64,000 nucleotides of DNA, from assembly GCF_049243985.1 (NCBI RefSeq), contig NC_135376.1, forward strand, positions 39,165,001 to 39,229,000. Reading direction: 5' to 3'. Source of the stretch: Paroedura picta (taxonomy: Eukaryota > Chordata > Lepidosauria > Squamata > Gekkonidae). The position numbers were made by a program, and so were the translations under genes. A model generated the notes under the pieces. It saw nothing but the letters and a program-made list of their open reading frames with translations. It searched no databases and was not told the origin of the DNA. Each line of letters opens with the position of its first letter. Within the stretch, counting starts at the first letter, position 1. Shown here in pieces: positions 23,505-34,400 of this stretch.

Positions 23505-25361
23505 TAAGAAATCCATGTTTTGCTTTTTAAATACTGTCAATGTACACAGCTGAAGCAGGAGAGCTTTCCTGCAGATCTTTCCTTTTTTGAATGCTGTCAT
23601 CACATTGGGTTCTCTAAACTATATTGAATCTATTAAAAGGAACAAAACATCTACCATTCACAAAAAGAAATGAACATTTGTAGATGCAGTTCAGAACAAT
23701 TTTCATTGGCCACTTCACCGCCCAGTTCAGCTCACTGGGAATAAGGATGTGGCCAACTGACATTCAATATTGCATATTTATAATGTGAGCTCAGATCTGC
23801 AAGATGTGGTTAACAAAATACTGATCTAAATATAAATCTGAAACTCAAATTCAAGTATAGACAGCATAAAAAGTAACCCCAATCCAAGTCTGTGTTCATG
23901 GGATTTCTTGCAAGGTAAGTTTACTTAGTATCCTGAAGCAATGTAGACACTCCTTTGATAAACCAGATGTTAATTATTTCTGAAGAAGCTGGCCATGAAA
24001 CACCATACTGAGGGCTGACTCCTTAAGTATCTTGTCATACCAACAAAGAGGAACAGAGCACTGCTTTTCATTCCTGTGGGATGTAAATTCTAGAAACTGA
24101 CACTAACAAAAAGGATTAAATCCAGTACAGGGTTTTCCATGGGCAGGAGGATTTCCAGCTCTAGACTACAGCTTTCTCTACACTCCTTCCACTACCACTA
24201 CTGCAACCCAACCTCCCCCCCCCCAAATTGGGACCAGGGAGGCAACAAAGTCAAACTCCTTGGGCAGAAATACTCCCACCTGCAGAAATGCTCTAGGGAT
24301 GCAAGCCACAGGCTCTCACTCCAATACTGAAGAGGGTGCAAGAATAAATTATGTTCAGAAGCACCAATTCCTGCGCAATATTCATATTTGCAAACAATGA
24401 CCTACGCTCTTCCCATTTCCATTTAGTCTCAATAACACCAGACTCTTTAGATTACTAGAGATTAAAAGAACTCCTGTTCTGCAGTACAGCTAGTTATTTC
24501 CAGCATCTACTCAGACAGGCGAGTCTGTCTTGGGCATCCAAGGTATTTTAGGAATTATGATTATTCATATGACATCAAACCTACTGAAGTCCTAACAAGT
24601 TCAACAGGTGCCTCAGTAACAAATCCAGCAGGCTTGAAGGCTTCCAAAAGCAGACATATTAAGGGCAAATAAAATGCTACATCTGGAAGCAGATTGCCAA
24701 TTACACTGATCACTCCTTCCAGTCAGTCAGTTGCTTACAAAATAATCTTGCCTAAGAACTCTGCTGTATTCATGTTTAACATCCTCAAGGGGGAAGACGC
24801 TAAACTGCTCTCCATTCTATCTTATGTAAAATGGTCTAAAAAAAAAAAAGATATCCTCTCTGCTTCCAGTGTTTAAGATGCATTTTTCTGCTGTTTTGGG
24901 CACTTGTAATTTCAGTCCAGCTACCTGAAAGTGCACTGTATTGCATTGTTATCTGCACTAAAGTGGGGAAAGAAAATAAAACGAATATCACTGAAGAGCC
25001 ACGTAATATGAAAGATTCCCAAGTTTTCCAAAATACAACGTGACTACAGCACTACATAACTTTTACCACACCGCTAAATCCATCTGCATCCTATCTGCTT
25101 CCATGTCATGCATTCCTAATGCAGAGTTACTCCAATCTAAACCTATTGGCTTAGTCTGGAGCAACTGCAAAACACTGCACTTTCAGATATTTCTTCTTTA
25201 GAGATAAAATTAAGAAGAGGAGGGTGAGGAAAACAACTTAAGAAACACAGTTAAATTCTTTGCAAGGTTTGCTTTTGGTACCAATTGGCAGCACTGCCAT
25301 TTGTCAGTCTGAGAAGAGTTCAAAATGCTACGATTGTCAGTCTTCCAGTCTTCTTTTCTCC
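23505..25361 (-). other. probable UBE2G2 3' UTR
   Basis: AT-rich sequence just after the UBE2G2 stop, largely free of recognised repeats apart from the hairpin near 25108, which is consistent with a retained UTR. The right border is sure (the stop codon); the left border depends on the candidate poly(A) signals. Confidence 0.4.
25108..25165. repeat. palindromic MITE-like hairpin in the UBE2G2 3' UTR
   Basis: GTTACTCCAATCTAAACC and its near inverse GGCTTAGTCTGGAGCAAC face each other around CTATT. This matches the core of a short reptile repeat that begins CAGTGCAATCCTAAACAGAG; a half copy is at about 39495-39530. In the mature UBE2G2 message it would form an imperfect stem of about 18 pairs. 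Confidence 0.55.
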
Positions 25362-25474
25362 TTAAAGTCCAAGTGACTTCTGAACAATTTGCTTGGCTAT
25401 TTTGTTAAACTGTTCTCTGTCTTCCCGCCACATTTTTGAGGCATCCACATTGGCTCCACTCTCGTCATTGGGTT
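25362..25474 (-). CDS. UBE2G2: UBE2G2 coding exon 6 (terminal)
   Basis: 113 bp for [16 protein letters not shown] through QKSLGL and TAA. Acceptor TTTGCAG|AA. The 3' UTR follows. Confidence 0.97.
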
Positions 25475-28400
25475 CTGCAAAGGGGAAATGAAAAAGAAAT
25501 GGGAAAAATCAGGCAGTTCTCATACCTTTGAATGATATCTACATCAGTGCAAAAATAACTAAGAATCTTGTGGCATTAAATTTATTGTTGCCTAACTTAA
25601 CACTCATGCACGAACACATATAAGCATGCATACAAATATACATATAATCGAAGAAATCTAGTTGAAGGGGGTGAAGAAGAGATATTACATAAAACATGAA
25701 TGAGCAGTACTAGAGCACTAGTACTAGAGGAGGATGGTAAACTGTTACTGTTACAACAGTTTTTCTAGCTGAGGATCTGCAGATAAATTTGTCCCATACC
25801 TGCCAGCATGCTGACCACTGACAAAAGGATCTTTTCTACGCTCTGTACAGGGCTCCATCGTTCGGCACTGCTCTCATAGCCCATGGGATCATCTCCAGGG
25901 GCATGAAGAATAGAGATGCAAACTCTGCCATCTGGATAAACTGAAAAGAGGAACACATATTTTACAAGTAAGTACCACATTATTTGCACAGAAATGAATA
26001 GCTGAAGATTCCCAAGTTCCTGCCATGCCTACAACCGAGCTTCCCTAGGCCAGGAGTCCTCCGCCTTTCTGAACACGTGGGCACCTTTGAAATTCTGACA
26101 CAGTGTGGCGAGTGCAGCCACGAAATGGCCAATGCAGGAGGCAGCACCAGCCACAAAATGGCTGCCATAGTTTACTTTTAAGTCATACAGTGAAGAGCCT
26201 TGTGTCGTGGTGACAACTGCTGCCACAGCAACATTTTCTAAAACCTAACAATAAATGCCTGAAAGCGGAAAGGAGGGCAAAATGCGGCAAGATGGACTTG
26301 GCAAAAATTTCTGCTTCTTTTCCACAGCAGAAGAGCCCATAGTTAAGTTTAAAGCAGCTGTGACAACAACAGCATGTATCCTTAGCAGTTCTAGGAAACA
26401 AGTCATCATTCATTCGTGAATCCCAAGTGGAACATTTCCTTAGATATCAATAGTGAAACATCCATTTCTTAAATATCATAATCTAAAACACAGGATTGAA
26501 CAATTCAAGCATGGGCTTTGTGTTATTTTTTTTAAAAAAGAAGCACACACATGCAGAATGCCTGGACACACACAAGCAACAAGATAAGACTTATCTTTCC
26601 AGAAGACATTAACTACGTATAAATATATGAATGAGTTATTTTTTATTCCTACCCAAGTAATACTCTGAAAATTGGAGTAATGATGACTGGATGTCAACAT
26701 ATTTGAGATTACACACATATCTCAAAACTTCAAGTTACGTAATAAGGCATAGACTTTGTTCATGTGTTTAGAAAGCTAGGACAAGGGGAAGACAAGAAAC
26801 CAAGGGAAAATGACAATAAAAGCCCCTGGATCAGTCTCAGCAGGAATTAAGATTATGATTTTCTGTGAATTTTCTGTGAATTCCACTTGATTTCTCCTCA
26901 CCGCATCCCCTGTACCTGGGCGCCTTTTGTCTGTCAGTCTCTTGAGACCCCTGACAATGGCTGTTTTAGGGCTACAAATAGAAGCAGTGAGAAGGGGAAG
27001 ATCTGCTATTGCAACTGCCTTTTGCTTGTGTAATCACAGAATCCAACCCAATATTTTTTGAAGTGCATGCTATTAGTTTCAAAGAAGTGCAACACATTTG
27101 CTACACAGAATATGTAAAGAACATGTAAAGAATATGTAAAGAACAGCAAGATTTTGTTCAATAGATGTTCTGTGCACCTTTCATCATGCATGAGGGTGGG
27201 GTGTGTTCATCCTCTTTCAAGTCTCCAAATGGGATGGTGGCAGATCACACTGGAAGTAAACATGGCAATGCTATTCTAACCTGTTATTGTGTAAAAGGTT
27301 GGGCTCACTTATTTTTTCTAGCATGGTGTACTGCTTCGATTGTCAGAAACAGCAGAAAAGAGTAGCACCACACCAATTGGCAATAGTAAGGGCTAAGACC
27401 AACAAAAATACGAAAGATCTATGATTGATTTCTAGGGTGTTACTCCCTCATTGAAGGGACTGGGACAACACTGTAAGGTTAACTCCCCTAGACTTGTCCA
27501 CTGTAGGTGAAGCACACAGATTGTCTGTATAATCTCAGGATATTTTCCCCAGTGCAGTAAACATTGTGAGGTGGGTTGTGAGGTGAGGAGAATGACACAT
27601 TTGAGAAGAATCTTCCCTCCAACACACCCACTGTGGCTACAGTTCAAATCAAGGCTTCCCGTTTCCCAAGTCTTGTTTGGCTGGATGCAAACTATGCATT
27701 ATAGCAGAAGAGTATTCAAAGTGTTTGAAATAGAATTTAGAACTAGGTCTAGACTAGCGATCCCCAACCTGTGGGCCGCGGACCACATGTGGTCCGTCGA
27801 CTAATTGGAGGTGGGCCGTAAAGGACGCCTCCCCCCCCCCGGGCCCTTTACTTCATCCCCCCGGCCCTTTACAACAGTGGTCCCCAACCTGCGGGCCGCG
27901 AAGGCCATGGCGCCGGGCCGTGGCTCCCTCTCCCCGCCCCCCCGCAGTAAAAAACTTCCCAGGCCGCAAGCTTGCGGCCCGGGAAGCTTCTTACTGCGGG
28001 AGGGCGGGGAGAGGGAATCAGGGCCAGGCCGCACGCCCGTGCGGGCGCGGCCCAATGAGCGGGCGCGGTCCGCGGGGGCGCGGCCTGATGCCCTGCTGGT
28101 CCCCAGCCTCAGAAAGGTTGGGGACCACTGCTTTACAACACACTTCGGGTGTCATTGTCTCCCATCACTCCCAGATGGGACTATCTCGTTGCAGAGAAAC
28201 AAGCTCAGGGTTCCCATTGATTTGTCATTGTCATGAGTTCAAATTTCCATGAAAATAAAATGTTCCTTATGTTCATTGTTGTGGTGTGTCTGTATCTTAT
28301 TTTGAAGGGATGTTTAAACATTACCATAGCGATCAGAGAGCGTTAGGGAAGTGGTTGAGAGTAGAGGAGTAAACTACTCCCCCCCCACTGAGCCTCAGTA

Positions 28401-31400
28401 AAATTGTCAAGCGTTGAGTGGTCCCCGGTGATAAAAAGGTTGGGGACCACTGGTCTAGACAACTGCTGCTAGTTGAAACATTCAAACTAGTGTTCAAGTG
28501 ATCCTTTAATTTCCCAATGTGAAAATGTCGCAATGGCAAACAGACAATGGGATATTTCATCCACATGATCAGACATGGTGTTACCTATTTGAAGAACTTA
28601 CTGTTTGGGTGAAACATTTCACACGTGAACCTCATCTTTGGAGGACTTAAAGGATAGTCAAGAGGAAAACTCAAAATAGCAGGGAAAACACCATACTCAA
28701 AGCAAGTGTCTTCTGGGCCCCTGTAAACAAAACAAAAAATTTAACTGTTTAAAAACAGCTCCAACATGTTACTAAAAAACGAAATCAAGAAAATAATACT
28801 GGATGGCAGAAGACTGTAATTAAATGCACTTTAAGTATATATTGCCTGCTAAAATGCAGCTTTGGAAATAAGCAATTATGGCATGTAATTTTTTTAGAAA
28901 GAATATCTTCTGGAACTAGGAAACCTGCATTCAACCATTTTAATCCCATTTAATATTTTATCAATTAGAATTTTCAAAACTTTAATGCCATATAAATTAT
29001 TTTAAAAAAACACATGTTGACATGGCTTTCCTCATCTCCACATTACTATGTCACAAAGGGACCACACAATGAAAAGTAGTGACCTACTCACACAGGTAGA
29101 CCAGCCCTTACCATTTTTGCCTTCCCCATCAGCTCCATTTACAGGCCGTTTTTTATTTCCCATGCCCTGCACCCCATGCTTCTCTCTTCATGCCTCCCCA
29201 AAAAAAATTCCAGTCCACCAAGTAAACAGTAGATTCACTTTGTTCAGCTTCCTTACATAATACAGGCAACTGCTACTCATTCCAATACAGGCACTAAGCA
29301 GTTAAATCCACATATACTGAAAAACACAGTGTTCTTTAGAAAGAAATCTCAAGGATGAAAACTTAATGTGCTTGCAACCATCTACTCTAACCTAAAACAA
29401 GAAGCTGAAGAGGGAGGGAGAAAGGGGGAAATCAAAGCCTGCACATTAAATTACTAGGAAGGTCACAACACTGCTTAATTACTAGGGTGTGTTTGCTCAA
29501 TTATACTCAATCTGTCTTCAAGGCATGTTCCAGATTTTAGTATCTTCACGTTAAGAGATCTAGCCGGCAGGTGCTGATCGCTTTGCTTTGAAGACGTTGT
29601 TACATGGTATGGACAGAAGTATCAGGCACTGCCACTGAACAGGCACTCCATAAACCAAAGTTTATGAGAGGACTCCACTAATGGTCCTATGGGAACATGT
29701 ACAAGGTAGAATTTAACACACGTTATAAAAGCAATTGCAGCCCTCAGGGCGCGCAATTAGGATATATAGGTTGGGCAGGCCTATTAACTGGCTAGATCTG
29801 AAGCATATGAAGTTTATATACAACGTGCACACGCATACACCAATCTTGGAAAGCACCAACCATAATTTCTACAAGCAAAGCTTCCAAGTATGTGCTCACA
29901 GCTCCCCCCCCCCCCCCCCGCATAGACCGACCAGTCGTTCCTGGGCATAGTTGGAGAAATTAGAGAAGTGGGCAAAAAAACACAATAACATAAGATCTAC
30001 ATTTCAGAACTGCAGATACAATGGAAAACTCAAGTTGCCTCAGGACTCCTCACCAAAGAAAAGCAGCAGGCCCACCTGAACGACTGGGCTCTCTGCAAGG
30101 GGGTGGGGGAGGGACACAGGAGCATGACTAGAGTGAAAGCTCAATCATTAACGTGATGCTATAGGACGTAACACAGTTGCTTTTGTGAATTACCAAATGT
30201 TTATGTACCACTTTCAGAAATAAGGAACTAGGCATCATTCAGGCTGTTTGTGCGATGAAAGCACATGAGTTTGTAAAATATGGATAGTATGCATATAAAC
30301 AGCAGAAATTTGCATTACAAGAAAATTAGGTGTGAGTTTGGCAGCATCTCTAACTAAAACTATTTTAACAAGTCAACATAATCTAATGTAAAACTACAAT
30401 TTCTAAAAGGCCACTGTAAGTTCATCTGAATCAATTTCTTTTTTCCAATGAGTGACACTGAGTAAATGCTCCCTCCACGATGGATTATATTCTTTAAAAC
30501 TTCAAAGCAGTCTGTCACTCCTCCAGTTCTTAGTATAGAAATATTCTTCTTTGCCAATTAAGTAATAACAGATTAGACTACACTGTCCAAAATCATTTTA
30601 ACACAGTACTCAATACTGAAGAATATACATATCAGAAGTTAGAGGTTGTTTTGCTTCAGTTGCATGTAAAGGCAAAAAATATTTTTTTCAGATTACACAA
30701 ATGTAATTTTACATGTATCTTCAAACATAAACAAAAGTAAAGGATAACTTTAAATTCCATCAGCAATGTACAATTATGGAAAATAGAAGGGTAGACAAGT
30801 TTCATGTGAGCAACTGCTGAAAGAACAAACACTTATGGGAGGTCAGTTAATTCTATAATAATTGTTTTTAAGCACACATGAACTGTTTCTTCTGTTTTCA
30901 AGAAAGCAGCTGCAACCCACCCTCAGCCCAAATCACATCAATGCACAAAGAGGGGGAATTCCAAACTGAAGTAAACATACACATTAAAAAAGTAATATAC
31001 CTAAAACTAAAATATAATTACTCCTCTAGACAGCTTTTTGAATTATTGGCTTAAATTTGTACTTGTTATTTTTAAAGGATCAGCCTTCAGGCTAACCAAG
31101 TTCTAACAATGAATATTTTGGTATAATTTTAGTGGGTTAAATTGATCTGGTAACATATACTGTACAATTTCAAACACTATCATTTTTGAAGTTAATAAAC
31201 AAGTATATTCCAACCAGAGGAAAATACAGTTAGCCTCCTATGTTAAATGACTAAGCATATCCCAGTATTCACACTGTATAGGGACACAAATCTTTTCACA
31301 TTTTGGAAATAATTACTACTCCATATAGTCTTGGCTCCCAGCAGGTATCATTATATTCATTCCTTTGCACTCTGAGACAACATCATCAAACGCATATTTC

Positions 31401-34400
31401 TACTTTAGAAACTCTGCAGATATGTTACTCATAGTGCAATCCTAAGGAGGGAGGAAATGGACATTTCTTAGACATGCGTAAAGGCCAGTCACACCAGCGC
31501 AGGACCCCAGCACTGCTTTTGGGTGCATAGCTCTGCAGTGGCTGTGTGCTGGCAGAGGCCTCTGCACTGATGGCGATGCGGGCAGATTGAGGGGCATGGC
31601 TGGAGTTAGCAGGCTCCCTAAGCCCTTCAGGCCTAGGAATGCCCCCCAAAAGAGGCACAAAGTTGCACCAAGGAAAGTAGCAGTACCACCCACAGGCATC
31701 CATTGTATGGGAACATCAAGTACCCCCAATGCGACCATACCCATGAGTCACAAAACACGAGGCTTGATACTTTTTCATGCTCATGAACAGCCACCACTTC
31801 TCAATAATTTACTCTTCAAATATCTGCTTTTTTTAATCACAAACTTCCTGCATTACCATTTATACCCAGACAGAACAGAACAATTTACATTAGTAAAAGG
31901 TAAACACTCAAAGATGAGTGGTTTATAAACACCTTCCCATTTTCAAATTCAGCTCATCAGTTCTCGCTTGCACCTAAACTACAATTGCAAGGGAAATATT
32001 GATGTGAAAGTAAACCTGTCCCTAGACAAATAAGCTCAAAGTGCTTTTCCCATGGGTATATGAATGTTATGAAGACAGGATTCAATATTTAAGACAACAA
32101 TTACCCAGAGACTTGTAAAAGCTTTGATGCACTTTGCTTTTTCTTACTTCATTAGTGCTGTCTTTTACACCTGATGCTAGCAGGACATTGTTCATAAGAA
32201 TTCTCCATTATCTTATAGTGTCACATAACCAGAATTTGTACTGAATGTTTAACTGTTACCATGTTGTTTCCGCATGTACTTTTCTAATTCAAAATAAAGC
32301 TTATTGATCAATGGTTTTCTAGAACCATTTCTCTAAGAAGTTTTACAACTCAGAGTGCCAGATGATTCAGACAGCGTTGGCCGCTTCAGGGTCGAACGGC
32401 TGCTTTGGTGGCTGAACCGCACAACCCTACCTTCCACCAGGCTGAGCCAAGTCAAGGCCAACTTTACCTTTTTGGGGCCAGGGACCCTGAGCAGATGTTG
32501 GTCTGAAGATTATACTGCTCTTGGGGGATTATAAGGGAAAAGGTGGTCCCATAAGGGACACCAGTCCCAGACCGCTTAAAACAAAAAAAAACCTAGTTGT
32601 TATTCAACTTCACGCAACTATTATATATCCAAACTGTAAAATTAATGTTTAAAAAACATATTACAGTGTTCAGGCATGTGAGTGGTGAGAAATCTTTATC
32701 TTAAGGTGTTCTACATGGGCTGAAGTGTCTGAATGCTTCAATTAGTGCAGCCAGCGGGGGCTAGAGACAGGGACCTTATCATGTCTGTGCTGAAAGGTCT
32801 GCACTGGCTGCTTATTTGTTTCCAGGTTGAATTCGAAGTGCTGGTGTTTACCTTTTAAACCCTAAAAGACTGGGGCCTGTGGCATCTGAAGGGCCACTTC
32901 TCCCCACGTTGTCTACATCACCAGCTGTAATATTCATCTCACACCCTGCTCTATGTGCCTCGCCACATAGAGGCAAGATGACAGGCAACTAGAGTGGGCT
33001 TTCTTGGTGGTGGCACATGGCCTCTGGAATGTCATATTCCTTTCAAGCTATTCTGCTGGCATTCAGATGCCAAGGTAAAACATTCATTTAACCAGAATTT
33101 TAAGGAAAGTATTAGCCCACGATTTTAGTTGACTGTTTTCTTATATTTTAAGCTTGTACCCTGCCTGTTTAATATTTGCATGATTTTGTTCTTAAATTAT
33201 TTTATACTGCTTATAGGTTAGTGGTTTTATGACTATAGATAGTGAGATTATTATACAGCTGGTTTTACTGCATTTGTTTTACTTTTTATCATTAGCCACT
33301 TCAAGCAGGTCTCTGGAAAAACAGCCTACAAATCTTCTAAAAACCAAACATCTGTATGGAGATCAAGTGGCTTGTTTTACACAAGATTCATTACCCTTCT
33401 GCAGTGTCAATGAGCTACAAGCTACTAGCGCCCTACCTGGCCCCAGAACACAGTTATCGGCGAAATGGTCATCTCCAGACTGGATTTCTGTAACTCGCTC
33501 TACGCAGGCCTGCCCTTAGCCTTGACCCAGAAACTACAGCTGGTCCAAAACGCAGTGGCCAGGATTCTCACAGCAACACCATGGAGATCCCACATCCGGT
33601 CCATCCTCCATCAACCGCAATGGTTGCCAGTTGAATTTTGGATCAGGCTAAAGGTTCTGGTAATCACCTTCAAGGCCCAGTGTACCTGAGGGACCACCTC
33701 CCTGCCTATGACCCCAAAAGAGCTCTACGCTCCGCCGCTACCAACCGGCTAATGGTCCCTGGCCCTAAAGAAGTCCACCTGGCCTCGACCAAAGCCAGAG
33801 CCTTCTCCATCCTGGCCCCCACCTGGTGGAATGAGCTCCCAGAGGAGATCAGGGCCCTGATGGAACTAAAACAGTTCCGCGGGGCCTGCAAAAGGGAGCT
33901 CTTCACCAGGCATTTGGCTGAAGCCAGGAACTATCAACAACATTTGCAGAGCCCCTGTCCCCCTTCCCCCCTAGAATTCCACCAAGACTCCTGGACCTGG
34001 TTGTATTACTGTTGTTTAATGTTATACTGTTACCTTGTTATTATCAGTTAATAATATTAATGTTATAGTTATTATATGTATGTATGGGCGGTATATAAAT
34101 ATGAATGAATAAATAAATCAATAATATATATCACTTCTACCTTTAGCTATTATTTAAATACACTACACAAAAGTTGATTAACTTACATTATCAAAGCTTC
34201 CCATTCAAAAAAATTCTCTTCATTCATCGGCCCTGTTTAAAGATGGAAATGTATAATTTATTTAAATGGATTTTGCACTTCAAATATAGAGATATGACAA
34301 AATAAATAAAGTTCTTACCAGCTACTATGCCTTCTGGTGGATTCAAGGTCAACTCTACAATTAAGAATAAATACTATTTTTAGCACACAACATTCACAGT

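Noticed and set aside
1-25000. TSPEAR or KRTAP exons expected from human synteny to the left of UBE2G2
   Set aside because: I searched the minus-strand frames for the laminin-G/EAR-repeat or cysteine-rich keratin-associated patterns and saw none that I can support.
27801-28252. Open frames of 84-143 codons on both strands near 28 kb
   Set aside because: They lie inside the nested hAT pair and follow from its GC-rich hairpin, not from a gene.
33465-34051. Frames of 74 and 137 codons that look protein-like
   Set aside because: They are the C-terminal end of an L2 reverse transcriptase with a frame change and no upstream part.
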